Shown: positions 1-9,700 of the stretch, piece by piece
How positions within the stretch are numbered: position 1 is the stretch's first letter
Layout of the letters: the number at the start of each line of letters is the position of its first letter
Source: Phycisphaerales bacterium
GTDB taxonomy: Bacteria > Planctomycetota > Phycisphaerae > Phycisphaerales > UBA1924
Direction of reading: 5' to 3'
Length of the DNA: 64,000 nucleotides
NCBI GenBank assembly: GCA_027019265.1
Contig: JALUWX010000107.1
Location: 1-64,000, forward strand
Notes under the pieces: model-generated
What the model saw: the letters and a program-made list of their open reading frames with translations, nothing else
Databases searched by the model: none
What the model was told of the DNA's origin: nothing
Program-made: the position numbers and the translations under genes

Positions 1-2
1 GC

Positions 3-407
3 GGGGAGGCGGAGCTGTATCAGCGTGGGTGGGGGATGCGGGCTTTGGGGCTCGGGGATGATGCGCGGGCGAACTTCCGGGAGCTGGCGGAGCGGATCGA
101 GGGGCTTCCGGAGTTTCATCCGAATCGGAAACTGTACAACCTTGCGTGCTATTGGGCGTTGGCGGGGGATGTGGAGGCGGCGATGGGGTGGTGGGAGCGG
201 TGTGTGAAGGGTGGGGGGGTGATGGAGGCGGGGTACTGGAGGGTGGATCCGGATCTGGAGGCGCTTCATGGTGAGGCGCGGTTCTGGGAGCTGGGTCAGA
301 CGTATCTGGTGGACGCGAACGATGTGAGTCAGCTGGTCCCGGTCCCTGATACGGGGGTGGAATCCCTGCCGGGTGGGGAAGTGGATGGGGTGGATGGGGA
401 GCCCTGA
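3..407 (+). CDS. TPR-like protein, 3' part (5' end outside window)
   Basis: Frame open from the window edge; 'NLACYWALAGDVEAAMGWWERCV...DPDLEALHGEARFWEL' resembles a TPR / TPR_16 tail. Confidence 0.6.
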   Translation, partial: GEAELYQRGWGMRALGLGDDARANFRELAERIEGLPEFHPNRKLYNLACYWALAGDVEAAMGWWERCVKGGGVMEAGYWRVDPDLEALHGEARFWELGQTYLVDANDVSQLVPVPDTGVESLPGGEVDGVDGEP

Positions 408-496
408 TGTGTCGTGGGGGGGATCGTGGCGCTAAAGTGGCTGACCCGGCGGTCGGCGCTGGTGGTGATGGTTTTGTCGCGCGCGAAAGGGTCCGG

Positions 497-2239
497 ATGG
501 GCACGATCACGATCAATGGGCAGGTCTGCGAGTTCATGGCTGGGGAGAAGATCCTCGATGTCGCGAACCGGGTCGGGATCGAGATCCCTCAGTACTGCTA
601 CCACAAGGGGTTGAGTGTTCCGGCACAGTGTCGGATCTGTCTGGCGCAGATCTCCGCGCCGAACCCCCGGAACGACAACGCGCTCGAGCCCATGATGGGG
701 GGGAAGCTGCTCCCGACGTGTTCGACGGACGCCGCTGAGGGGATGGTCGTCACGACGGAGAGCGAGAAGGCGGTTGCGAACCAGAAGGCGGTGATGGAGT
801 TTCTGCTCATCAACCACCCGATGGACTGCCCGATCTGCGATCAGGCCGGTGAATGCACGCTCCAGGATTACTCGTACCGGTACGGTCGGGGGCACTCGCG
901 ATTCACGGATCAGAAGGTGAAGCAGCCCAAGAAGGATCTTGGGAAGAACGTGTTCATCTACTCGGATCGGTGCATCCTGTGCACTCGCTGTGTGCGGTTC
1001 TCTCAGGAGGTTCCGGGGACGGGTGAGCTGATGATCGATGGTCGGGGGAACCAGTCGCAGATCGATGTGTTCCCGGGTGAGCCGCTTGATAACCCGCTTG
1101 CGAGCAACGTGATCGATCTGTGTCCGGTGGGGGCGCTTTTGGACAAGGACTTCCTGTTCACCCAGCGCGTGTGGTTCCTGAAGAAGACGCCGGGGATCGA
1201 TCCGATCACGGCCAGCGGGGACAACATCTGGATCGAGCACAACAAGGGGAAGGTGTACCGGTTCAAGCCGCGCACGAACATGGACATCAACTCGTGGTGG
1301 ATCACGGACGAGGTTCGGTACGGGTGGAAGTTCGTCCATTCGGAGGATCGTCTCCGCGCGCCCCAGCGCCGTGAGCACGGGGTGCTGGTGGAGTCGTCGT
1401 GGACCCGGGCGCTGAACCAAGCGATCAAGACTCTCAAGGACTCGAGCGCGACGGGGAAATCGAGCGCGCTGGTGGTGTCCCCGATGCTGACGACGGAGGA
1501 GGCGTTCGCGCTGACGACGGCGCTGCGCGAGGTTGACGGGTCGATCCGGGTGTACCTGGGTCCGGTCCCGATGGACGGGGAGGATCGGGCGTTCCCGAAC
1601 CCGAGCGCGCCGAGCGGGAAGTTCGTGATGCGCGCGGAGAAGGCGCCGAACGCGCGGGGTGTGAAGCGTGCGCTGGAAGCGAGCGGCGCGTACTCGGGGG
1701 ACTTCGATGCGTTCATGAGCGCCGCGCCCCAGCTTGGCGCTGTTGTGCTGACGGGGAACTATCCGAGCGACTGGGCCTCGGATCGGATCGCGCAGGCGAT
1801 CTCGGACGCGGACCTGGTGTTGATCGATACGCTGAACTCTCGTTTGGTCGAGATGGCTGACGTGGTGCTCCCGAGCGCGACGTTCGCTGAGAAATCGGGG
1901 TCGTTCGAGAACGTGGACGGGGTGGTTCAGCACTTCGACCAGTCGATCCCGACGCAGTTCATGTCCAAGAGCGAGGGTCAGATCGGGAACGATCTGCTTG
2001 AGCTCGCGCGGGGTGGGTCGCTCGATGAGCATCCCCCTGCTTTCGGTGCGATGATCGTGGACGACCAGCCCGGTCAGGTCGCGGAGGGTTCGGACTCGGT
2101 GAGTCTCCCGCGCGGCGAGCTCTACGACCCTGCGGTGGTCCGGGCTTCGATGGGCTCGCTATCCGAGTACTTCGGCGGGCTCAAGGTGGCTCCGGAGTCG
2201 GCGAAGGTCGAGAGCGACATGGTGATGGTCGAGCTCTGA
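497..2239 (+). CDS. nuoG: NADH-quinone oxidoreductase subunit G-like iron-sulfur protein
   Basis: N-terminal 2Fe-2S ferredoxin (CYHKGLSVPAQCRIC), HPMDCPICDQAGEC, DRCILCTRCVRF and CPVGAL motifs; the C-terminal molybdopterin-like region is short. Confidence 0.85.
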   Translation: MGTITINGQVCEFMAGEKILDVANRVGIEIPQYCYHKGLSVPAQCRICLAQISAPNPRNDNALEPMMGGKLLPTCSTDAAEGMVVTTESEKAVANQKAVMEFLLINHPMDCPICDQAGECTLQDYSYRYGRGHSRFTDQKVKQPKKDLGKNVFIYSDRCILCTRCVRFSQEVPGTGELMIDGRGNQSQIDVFPGEPLDNPLASNVIDLCPVGALLDKDFLFTQRVWFLKKTPGIDPITASGDNIWIEHNKGKVYRFKPRTNMDINSWWITDEVRYGWKFVHSEDRLRAPQRREHGVLVESSWTRALNQAIKTLKDSSATGKSSALVVSPMLTTEEAFALTTALREVDGSIRVYLGPVPMDGEDRAFPNPSAPSGKFVMRAEKAPNARGVKRALEASGAYSGDFDAFMSAAPQLGAVVLTGNYPSDWASDRIAQAISDADLVLIDTLNSRLVEMADVVLPSATFAEKSGSFENVDGVVQHFDQSIPTQFMSKSEGQIGNDLLELARGGSLDEHPPAFGAMIVDDQPGQVAEGSDSVSLPRGELYDPAVVRASMGSLSEYFGGLKVAPESAKVESDMVMVEL

Positions 2240-2271
2240 TCCGGGTCTGTTGACCCTTCCTAGAATCCGTC

Positions 2272-2481
2272 ATGCTTTTGTGGACTCTTGGTGCTCTGTT
2301 GCTGACGGCGTTTCTCGTTGCGTTCACCATTGTGTGGTGGAAGCTCGGGGACATCTGGGCCGACGAGGAGTACAAGAAGTTCGGGCACGGGGGTGGGGCT
2401 CCGAAGAACAACAATGCGCCGACGGTCATCTCGGGTTTCGACTCGGGGTTGGGTGAGTCGTCCAAACGTGATGCTGAGTGA
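2272..2481 (+). CDS. small single-TM membrane protein, 69 aa
   Basis: N-terminal hydrophobic helix MLLWTLGALLLTAFLVAFTIVWW; sits between the nuoG-like gene and truA; 3' end overlaps the truA start. Confidence 0.6.
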   Translation: MLLWTLGALLLTAFLVAFTIVWWKLGDIWADEEYKKFGHGGGAPKNNNAPTVISGFDSGLGESSKRDAE

Positions 2482-3385
2482 CGTGGTGGGTGGCGGTGCG
2501 CATGAGTCGGGGGACGGGGGGTGTGCAGAGCGCGTGGGGGTTCGGTACAAGCTGGTGGTTGCGTATGACGGGACGGACTTCGTCGGGTGGCAGAAGCAGG
2601 AGCCCCCGGATCCTTCGGGGGAACTGGGCGCGGATGGTTTGCCCAAACGGGTGAAGCTGCGCACGGTGCAGGAGGTTTTGGAGCAAGCGGTTCGGGACGC
2701 GGTGCGCGAGGAGGTGCTGGTGAACGGCGCATCGCGCACGGACTCGGGGGTACATGCGCTGGGTCAGGTGGCGGCGTTTACGAGTGTTCCGGATCCGGAC
2801 AGGGGTGTGGGGTGGCCGCGGGATCGGGGGACGGAGACGTTGGTGCGCGCGATCAACGCGAAGCTCCCGAGGGATGTTTTGGTGCGGAGCGCGGAGGTTG
2901 TTCCGATCGGCTTCGAGCCCATCGGGGGGGCTGTGGAGAAGGAGTACACGTACTTGATTGCGAGCGGGTCGGTGCGGCCGCTGTTTGGACGGAGGTATGT
3001 GTTCCACACGTGGTACGACCTGGATGCAGATGCGATGGACGAAGCGGCGAAGCACCTTGTGGGGGAGCACGACTTTGCGAGCTTCGCGCAGATCAATCAC
3101 GGGCGCAAGACGACGGTTCGGACGATCACGGGGTGTTCGGTGGAGCGGGTGGATGGGGGGTGTGATGCGAGTGCGGACGGGTCAACGCTGAGGATCCGGG
3201 TGTCGGGGAACGGGTTTTTGTACAACATGGTGCGGATCCTGAGCGGGACCTTGATGGAGGTGGGGCGCGGGAAGATTGCGCCGGGGGAGATCCCGGGGAT
3301 CATCGCGGCGGCGGATCGGACGGCGAATGGTGGGCCGACGCTTCCGCCGCAGGGGCTGCGGTTGGAGTGGATTCGGTATGGGTAA
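2471..3385 (+). CDS. truA: tRNA pseudouridine(38-40) synthase TruA
   Basis: YDGTDFVGWQKQ...ASRTDSGVHALGQVA...FLYNMVRILSGTL motifs; start moved to internal ATG. Confidence 0.9.
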   Translation: MLSDVVGGGAHESGDGGCAERVGVRYKLVVAYDGTDFVGWQKQEPPDPSGELGADGLPKRVKLRTVQEVLEQAVRDAVREEVLVNGASRTDSGVHALGQVAAFTSVPDPDRGVGWPRDRGTETLVRAINAKLPRDVLVRSAEVVPIGFEPIGGAVEKEYTYLIASGSVRPLFGRRYVFHTWYDLDADAMDEAAKHLVGEHDFASFAQINHGRKTTVRTITGCSVERVDGGCDASADGSTLRIRVSGNGFLYNMVRILSGTLMEVGRGKIAPGEIPGIIAAADRTANGGPTLPPQGLRLEWIRYG

Positions 3386-3914
3386 GCGCAGATCCAAGAT
3401 CCGACAAGTCGCTGTTGGCGTTCTCTACGGATCGACAGTCTTTGTGACCGGACTTGTCATCTGCTCGTGCTGGGTGGATATTGGATACGGATACCAGGAG
3501 CACTCTGCGCCACCAAATCCACGACGTGTTGATATCGCAGTCTTTGTCGAAGCAACGCGGTTCGATGCGCTTTATAGCAGTCAACAAACATTCGAGCGTC
3601 CATCGACGGAATTCAAGATTTATGGAGTGTTCCACTCTGATCGGATGATGCCCGGCAAATCAGTTGCGGGTTCTCTTTGGCACAGGCCTCGGATCTTTCG
3701 ATACACGCAGCCTGGAGTAACACGGTACATCCAAGTGAATCTTCCACTCTCATATTGCGTGGCAGCTTTATTCGCATTGAGTGGATTCGTTGCGGCATGT
3801 CGCTTTCTGAGACAACGACGGATGCGTGGTGTCCATTGTTGTTCTTGCGGGTACTCGCTTGATGGGATTGAGGGGTCGGTGTGTCCGGAGTGTGGGGCCG
3901 GGTCCGATGGGTAA
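3378..3914 (+). CDS. membrane protein with C-terminal zinc ribbon
   Basis: MGKRRSK..., two hydrophobic segments, C-terminal CCSCGYSLDGIEGSVCPECG; visibly lower GC than neighbours; start overlaps the truA stop (ATGGGTAA). Confidence 0.75.
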   Translation: MGKRRSKIRQVAVGVLYGSTVFVTGLVICSCWVDIGYGYQEHSAPPNPRRVDIAVFVEATRFDALYSSQQTFERPSTEFKIYGVFHSDRMMPGKSVAGSLWHRPRIFRYTQPGVTRYIQVNLPLSYCVAALFALSGFVAACRFLRQRRMRGVHCCSCGYSLDGIEGSVCPECGAGSDG

Positions 3915-4449
3915 GCGCCGTCGACGAGCTCGGGGGGTGTTGGTGTGGGCGCTGCACTGCGCGACGGCCGTTGTTGTTGTGGGGGCGCTGGTGTCGTGCT
4001 GGGTGACGTTTGGGTATGACTACCGGAAGGACACAGCGCCGAGGGGTGGGGTGGATGGTCGGACGGTGACGTTCCAGGTGACGTTCAATGCGGCGCGGGT
4101 GGATGCGCTGTTCGGGGTGCAGCCCAACGCGGATCCGGCGCGGGTTCGGTCGGCGGTGATCTGGATGCCCAGGGCGCGGGGGGTTGGGTTCTGGGGGTAT
4201 GTGCGGACATCGCTGGTTGAGCCGCCCAGGTATATCAGCCATGGGCAGCGGGGGGTGTACAGCTATCGGCAGTTCAATGGGCCGATGTCGTGTGTGGGGG
4301 TGGTGCTGGTGATCGGGAGTGGGGTTGTGATGGTGGGGGGTCGGCGGCGGAGGGCGCTGGTCGGCGCGTGCGCGGGGTGTGGGTATGCGCTCGAGGGGCT
4401 TGGATCGGGAACGTGTCCGGAATGCGGAGAGGTGATCGATGAATCGTGA
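3907..4449 (+). CDS. membrane protein with C-terminal zinc ribbon (paralogue of the preceding gene)
   Basis: MGKRRRR... WVTFGYDYRKDTAP, C-terminal CAGCGYALEGLGSGTCPECG; same layout as 3378..3914. Confidence 0.75.
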   Translation: MGKRRRRARGVLVWALHCATAVVVVGALVSCWVTFGYDYRKDTAPRGGVDGRTVTFQVTFNAARVDALFGVQPNADPARVRSAVIWMPRARGVGFWGYVRTSLVEPPRYISHGQRGVYSYRQFNGPMSCVGVVLVIGSGVVMVGGRRRRALVGACAGCGYALEGLGSGTCPECGEVIDES

Positions 4450-4957
4450 GGTTGTTGCTTCGACGGCGCGGTTGGATCTGTGTGCGCCGGTGATCGGGGA
4501 CGTGGAACCCTTGGTGGCGCTGTGGTCGGATCCGGAGACGATGAAGTACATCGGTGGGGGGGAGCCCTGGGATGATGTGAAGGTGCGTTCGAGGATCGAG
4601 CGCGCGATCGATACGTTTGCGGATACGGGGTGCGCGTTCTACACGATCGTGGAGCGGGCGTCGAGGGCGGTGATCGGTCAGGGGGGGTTGGTCCCGATCG
4701 AGTTCAACGGGAAGGAGATCGAGCTGGGGTATCGGCTCGGGAGAGCGCACTGGGGGAAGGGATATGCGACGGAGGTGGCGCGTGCGAGCGCGGCGCGTGG
4801 GTGGGGGGCGCTTGGGTTTGGGCGGTTGGTGGCCGTCACGTATCCGGAGAATGTGGGATCGAGACGGGTGCTGGAGAAGACGGGGTTTGTGGAGGTGGGG
4901 GAGACGGATGTGTATTACGGGGTGCGGTGTGTGTTGTATGAGTTGGTGAAGGGTTGA
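4439..4957 (+). CDS. GNAT family N-acetyltransferase (RimJ/RimL type)
   Basis: TARLDLCAP..., ELGYRLGRAHWGKGYATEVARA, NVGSRRVLEKTGF motifs. Confidence 0.85.
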   Translation: MNREVVASTARLDLCAPVIGDVEPLVALWSDPETMKYIGGGEPWDDVKVRSRIERAIDTFADTGCAFYTIVERASRAVIGQGGLVPIEFNGKEIELGYRLGRAHWGKGYATEVARASAARGWGALGFGRLVAVTYPENVGSRRVLEKTGFVEVGETDVYYGVRCVLYELVKG

Positions 4958-4965
4958 TCGGGGGA

Positions 4966-6381
4966 TCAGTCCACGACGATCGCGATGACGGAGACTTCTC
5001 GGTGGAAGGCGTTTGCGTCTTCTTCGTTGGGTTCGCGCACGAAGATCCCGACATCCCATGAGCCGACGGGTATGTCGACGATGAGCCCGTTGACGGGGGT
5101 GATGACGAGTTCGGTGCCCGTGGTCCGGACTCCGGTGGTGGGGAGGACGTGGGTGATGGGGGAGACTTGTCCTCGGGGTCGGTAGGCGATGCTGACGAGG
5201 GCTTCGCCTTCGAGGCTCTGGAGTGAGATGGAGCCCAGGACGACGACTTGTTGTCCTTCGCGTGTGATCTCGACCTGCGCGAGCGGGCCGATGAATCGGT
5301 CGGTGATGACGGGGATGAAGGAGATGTCGCCTCCGAAGGCGCGTGAGGCGCGTGCGCCGACGGCGCTGGTCTGGACGGAGCCGTCGGGGAAGGCGAGTCC
5401 TCCGGGGATGAAGGCGACGGCGAGGGGGTTTTGGGCGTAGTTGGGGTTTGGGCCGAAGGTGACCCGGAGTTCGGGTCGGGGGGCGCTTGAGGTGAGTCGG
5501 ACGAGTCCCCATTTGTCGGTGAGTTCGTCGTCGATGATCTCGGCGAAGCTGATGGCGGATCCGTAGCTTCCGGAGTTGGAGCTGTAGAGCCCGAGGACGG
5601 TGTCGGAGTCTTCGAGGACCATGGTGTCGTTGAGGAGCGCGTCGGTGAAGTTTCCGATATCGGTATCGGCGATGTGGACGCGCGCGGCGCTGGGGATGTC
5701 TGCGATCCCGATGGAACCGGATTCGTCGATGATGAGGAGCCCGCTCGGGTTGCTGGGTGAGAGGAAGCGGAAGAGGGGTGACCCGAAGGCGTTGCCGTGG
5801 GTGAACGCGAAGTTCATCGCGCCCTGGGGATTGAGGAAGTCGATGGCGGCGTAGTTTCCGGAGAAGGGGGAGGCGTCGTTGCCCTGGAATGTGAGGCGCG
5901 GGGCGCTGATGTTTGTTGAATCGAGTGCGAGGGTTGCGCCGGGGCGCTGGATGTCGAGGTCGGCGCTGGGGGTGGTGGTCCCGACCCCTATGTTGCCCGT
6001 GTTGTCTACGTGGATCCCTCGGGTCTGGAGCGCGTAGGGGGAGGCGGCGATGGGGGTGCGCGGCGACATGGTGAAGCCGTTGACTTCGACTTCGAGGTAG
6101 AGGGGGGTGGTGCCGGAGTCGATGGCGCCGAAGTCGAGGCGCTGGTCGAAGAGTCCCTGCTCGACGAGGACGGTCGGGAAGGCGAGGGTGGGTCCGACCT
6201 GGGAGCCGGAGGATTGGTTGTTGAAGAGGCGGAAGGTCATGGGGAAGGCGCCGTCGGCCGGGGCGCCGTTCTCGTTGAGCGTCCCTTGGTAGGTGAGCGC
6301 GGTGGGCGCGAGCTGGGCTCGGGCGCTCGGGACGAGGAGCGCGAAGACGAGGATTGTGGTGAGAACCGGGTGGATGCGCAT
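4966..6381 (-). CDS. secreted tail-fibre-like / beta-structured protein
   Basis: Signal peptide MRIHPVLTTILVFALLVPSARAQ then TALTYQGTLNENGAPADGAF and GNIGVGTTTPSADLDIQ, typical of planctomycete tail-fibre-like proteins. Confidence 0.7.
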   Translation of the reverse strand: MRIHPVLTTILVFALLVPSARAQLAPTALTYQGTLNENGAPADGAFPMTFRLFNNQSSGSQVGPTLAFPTVLVEQGLFDQRLDFGAIDSGTTPLYLEVEVNGFTMSPRTPIAASPYALQTRGIHVDNTGNIGVGTTTPSADLDIQRPGATLALDSTNISAPRLTFQGNDASPFSGNYAAIDFLNPQGAMNFAFTHGNAFGSPLFRFLSPSNPSGLLIIDESGSIGIADIPSAARVHIADTDIGNFTDALLNDTMVLEDSDTVLGLYSSNSGSYGSAISFAEIIDDELTDKWGLVRLTSSAPRPELRVTFGPNPNYAQNPLAVAFIPGGLAFPDGSVQTSAVGARASRAFGGDISFIPVITDRFIGPLAQVEITREGQQVVVLGSISLQSLEGEALVSIAYRPRGQVSPITHVLPTTGVRTTGTELVITPVNGLIVDIPVGSWDVGIFVREPNEEDANAFHREVSVIAIVVD

Positions 6382-6482
6382 TCCATCTCTCCTGAGCGAT
6401 CGGGCGGATCTGGGTAGAACCACGCTACTGGAATGCGATGGGTGGTTCAAGAGATGCGCTTCAAGGGCGATACACTCGGCTC

Positions 6483-7736
6483 ATGGCGCGGACGATTTTG
6501 CACATCTCGACCCGGTTGATCCTTGGGGGGTCTCAGGAGAACACGGTGTTGTCGTGCGAGGGTCAGGCGGAGCTTGGGCACGAGGTGCACTTGGCTTTTG
6601 GGCCGATCTTTGGGCCGGAGGGGTCGCTGCTGGAGCGGGCGGAGTCGTTCCGGACGGGGGATGGGCGATCGATCGGGTGTCATGAGCTCCCGAATCTGGT
6701 GCGTGAGATCCATCCGGTGAAGGACCACTTCTGCTTTCATCGGGATCTGAAGCGATTGATCGATGAGGTGCGCCCCGACATCGTGCACACGCACTCGTCG
6801 AAGGCGGGGATCCTGGGGCGATGGGCCGCTTGGGTTGCGATGAAGCGATTGGGGAAACCGATCGGGGTGGTGCACACGATCCATGGGCCTCCGTTTATGC
6901 CGGTGGAGGGTGGGGTGGTGTCGAGGACGAAGACGCGCGTGAAGAACGGGGTGTACACGGTTGCGGAGCGGTTCGCGGCGAAGCGCTGTCACACGATCGT
7001 GAGCGTTGCGGACGCGATGACGGATCAGTTTCTCGCGCGGGGGATCGGGAAGGACGAGCAGTATGTGACGGTGCGCTCGGGGATGGAGACGGAGCGGTTT
7101 TTGAATGCGGCTCCGGGGGAGGATCGGGATTCGATGCGCGCGGCGCTGGGGTTCGGGGATGAGGACTTCGTGATCGGGACGGTGGCACGCTTGGCGCAGC
7201 ACAAGGGGCACGACGACATCCTCGATGGGCTCGAGGCGGATCTGAAGAATGACCCGAGGCTGAAGCTGCTGTGGGTGGGGGATGGGTGGTGGACGGATCG
7301 GCTGATGGAACGGGTGCGCGCGATGGGGCTTGAGAAGCAGGTGTTGCACACGGGGTTGGTGGTGCAGCATCGGGTGGGGGCGATGATGCGCGCGATGGAC
7401 TTGCTTGTGCATCCGAGTTATCGAGAGGGGCTGCCGAGGACGGTGCCTCAGGCGTTGTTGTGCGGGGTTCCGGTGTGCGCGTCGGATACGGATGGGACGC
7501 CGGAGGTGATCACGGATGCGCGGGTGGATGCTGATGGGGGGACGGGGTGTTTGTTCCCGGTGGGGGACACGGGGGCGCTGGGGGATGCGGTGCGCTGGAT
7601 GATCGAGCACGGGGACGAACGACGCGCGAGCGCGGAGCGCGGGCGGGCTCGGTGCGCGGCGTGGTTTGCGACGGCGGCGATGGTGGGGGCGCTGGAGGGG
7701 GTGTACGAGGAGGCGTTGGCGAAGGCCGGTGGGTGA
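6483..7736 (+). CDS. glycosyltransferase family 4
   Basis: N-terminal ILHISTRLILGGSQENT, IVHTHSSKAGILGR, IGTVARLAQHKGHDDIL, VHPSYREGLPRTVPQALLCGVPV. Confidence 0.85.
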   Translation: MARTILHISTRLILGGSQENTVLSCEGQAELGHEVHLAFGPIFGPEGSLLERAESFRTGDGRSIGCHELPNLVREIHPVKDHFCFHRDLKRLIDEVRPDIVHTHSSKAGILGRWAAWVAMKRLGKPIGVVHTIHGPPFMPVEGGVVSRTKTRVKNGVYTVAERFAAKRCHTIVSVADAMTDQFLARGIGKDEQYVTVRSGMETERFLNAAPGEDRDSMRAALGFGDEDFVIGTVARLAQHKGHDDILDGLEADLKNDPRLKLLWVGDGWWTDRLMERVRAMGLEKQVLHTGLVVQHRVGAMMRAMDLLVHPSYREGLPRTVPQALLCGVPVCASDTDGTPEVITDARVDADGGTGCLFPVGDTGALGDAVRWMIEHGDERRASAERGRARCAAWFATAAMVGALEGVYEEALAKAGG

Positions 7737-7756
7737 GGGCGACGAGGGGGTCAAAA

Positions 7757-7790
7757 ATGAAACGCCCCTGGCGCTCCAGGGGCGTTTCAC
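7757..7790 (-). terminator. Rho-independent terminator-like hairpin
   Basis: Perfect 13-bp stem GAAACGCCCCTGG-CGCT-CCAGGGGCGTTTC (7759-7788); a T-tract (ATTTTTG) follows on the minus strand. Confidence 0.75.
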
Positions 7791-7799
7791 ACATCTCTC

Positions 7800-7917
7800 G
7801 GAGCGTTTGCTCCCGACCCGGCGAAGCGCCGGTGTCCTACCCAGTGGAAAGGTGCCACGGATTGGGGGTTGAGCCAGCGAATTGGTCGGATTTTCGGACC
7901 CAATGGGCTGAGTCCGA
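7800..7917. other. intergenic cluster of predicted hairpins, possible structured RNA
   Basis: GGAGC-GTTT-GCTCC (7800-7813), CCGGCG-AAG-CGCCGG (7818-7832), AGCC..ATTGG..CCAAT.GGCT (7872-7909) and an alternative TCGGAC...GTCCGA stem (7894-7917). Confidence 0.4.
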
Positions 7918-7988
7918 TAACTCAATGCTCTAAACAGTTGTTTCAGTACGGCTTGCGCGATTTGTGTTCTGGGTGGGTGGGTATGCGA

Positions 7989-8435
7989 TCAGGCGGCGCG
8001 TGAGGCGCTGGCGTGGTCGAGGGCGCGGATCATCATCCGGGCGACATCCCTGAGGGTGAGGATCCCGATGCAGTTCTTGTGCGCGTCGAGGACGGGGAGG
8101 CAGGAGACCTTGTGGTCGATCATGATCCGGGCGGCGTCTCTGAGGGTGGTGCTGGGACGGGCGGCGACGAGTTGTCGGGTCATGATCTGGTGGGCGCGTC
8201 GGTCGAGTGTGGCGAGATCGGCGGAGCGTTCGGCCATCTTCCCGACGAAGGGGGAAAGGTTTTTCAGGAGGTCCCGATCGGAGATGACGCCGACGCATGT
8301 GCCGTCCTTGTCGGTGACGACGAGGTGGTGGTAGTGGGCGCGTTCGAAGATGTCGCGGATCTCATGGACGGCGTGGTCCATGGTGATGGATTCGACGGGG
8401 GCGGTCATGGCGTCTTGGACCGTGAGGGTGGTCAT
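7989..8435 (-). CDS. CBS domain pair protein
   Basis: MTTLTVQDAMTAPVESITMDHAVHEI...GVISDRDLLKNL...IMTRQLVAARPSTTLRDAARIM...GILTLRDVAR. Confidence 0.9.
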   Translation of the reverse strand: MTTLTVQDAMTAPVESITMDHAVHEIRDIFERAHYHHLVVTDKDGTCVGVISDRDLLKNLSPFVGKMAERSADLATLDRRAHQIMTRQLVAARPSTTLRDAARIMIDHKVSCLPVLDAHKNCIGILTLRDVARMMIRALDHASASRAA

Positions 8436-8478
8436 GGGGAGCGGATCGGCGGATCCCTTGGATGGGTACACTCGTGGT

Positions 8479-9072
8479 ATGGGAGTTCTCGGATCCGAGG
8501 GTGAAGGTGTAGGGTCTGGCGCGGATGCGCTGTGGGCGCCTTGGCGTTTGGCGTATATTGAGTCGCTTGGTGACGAGGAGGCCCCGGTTTCGGAGTCCGA
8601 GAAGTCGGGTGGGGGTTCGTCCGAGAACGGGGCACAGTCGGGGTCGTTCCTGCTCGACTACTGGAGAGCGCCGGAGCACGATGCGCGGAACCATGTGATC
8701 GAGCGTTCCGAGATGGGAATGATCCTGCTGAATCGGTACCCGTATGCGAACGGGCATTTGTTGATCGCGCTGGGGGAGGCGCGCCCGGGGCTGTTGGATT
8801 ACGAGCCCGAGCAGCGCGCGCACCTGTGGGGCTTGGTGGATCGCGCGGTGGAGTTGGCGCGTGCGGCGCTGGAGCCCCAGGGGATGAACGTGGGGATCAA
8901 CATGGGGCGCGCGGGGGGCGCTGGGGTCCCGAGCCATCTGCATGTGCACGTGATCCCGAGGTGGGGCGGGGACACGAACTTCATCACGAGTGTGGGGGGG
9001 ATCCGGGTGATCCCGTCGTCGCTTGAGGCGATGTATGCGCGGTATGTTCGCGCGGCGGATCGTCGTGGCTGA
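8479..9072 (+). CDS. HIT family hydrolase
   Basis: APWRLAYIE..., NRYPYANGHLLIA, and the histidine triad SHLHVHVIPRW. Confidence 0.9.
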   Translation: MGVLGSEGEGVGSGADALWAPWRLAYIESLGDEEAPVSESEKSGGGSSENGAQSGSFLLDYWRAPEHDARNHVIERSEMGMILLNRYPYANGHLLIALGEARPGLLDYEPEQRAHLWGLVDRAVELARAALEPQGMNVGINMGRAGGAGVPSHLHVHVIPRWGGDTNFITSVGGIRVIPSSLEAMYARYVRAADRRG

Positions 9073-9109
9073 ATGCGGTCGGGAGGGGAGCCCGTATGAC
9101 CGGGGTGGG

Positions 9110-9484
9110 ATGCCTCGTGCGTTTGCGCGGGCGCGGAAGGTGTATCTCGCGCCGCTCGCGACGATCGCGACGGGGTGCATGATGGTGGGGTTGCTGGTGT
9201 TCGACTTGGGGACGACACCCGGGAACGTGTTGTTCGGGCTCGGGATGGCGCTCTTCATGATCGAGATCTGGATCATGTATCGGCTCAAGCGCGAGGTGAG
9301 ACGCGCGATCGGGGATGAGGAGTGGGTGCCTTGTCCGAACTGTGTGTTCCGGCTTCATCCGTTCAACGGGAAGACGGAGGTTCGGCGCTGTCCGGAGTGC
9401 GGGCTCGAGTCCGACAAAGCGGAGGCGCTGGATTCGTGGAAGCGGGCGGTGCCGGATGTGATCCGATCGATCCGAGGGTGGTGA
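9110..9484 (+). CDS. membrane protein with zinc-ribbon tail
   Basis: Two TM helices followed by CPNCVFRLHPFNGKTEVRRCPECG. Confidence 0.6.
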   Translation: MPRAFARARKVYLAPLATIATGCMMVGLLVFDLGTTPGNVLFGLGMALFMIEIWIMYRLKREVRRAIGDEEWVPCPNCVFRLHPFNGKTEVRRCPECGLESDKAEALDSWKRAVPDVIRSIRGW

Positions 9485-9700
9485 GGGCCTTGGTTTCAGC
9501 GTGTATCCGCGGCGCTGCGGGGTGGGTTCCGGGGTTCGTGGTTTCATAGCTTTTTGTTTGCGTAGTACAATTTCCCCAATTTTGGATTTCTTTGTCTTCT
9601 TTTTGGTTCTTATGTTCTTCCGGGGCTAGTGTTGGGTGAGGGCGTGGGGGGCCCGGCTGGCGGGCAGCTCCACGGGGACCCTCAGAAAGGGGAAGACACG

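Noticed and set aside
329-2032. 567-aa minus-strand ORF opposite nuoG
   Set aside because: Arg/Pro/His-rich antisense translation of a GC-rich gene; the sense strand has clear Fe-S motifs.
7800-7917. tRNA or tmRNA gene
   Set aside because: No T-loop GGTTCGAACC-type sequence or cloverleaf on either strand; kept only as an unassigned structured element.
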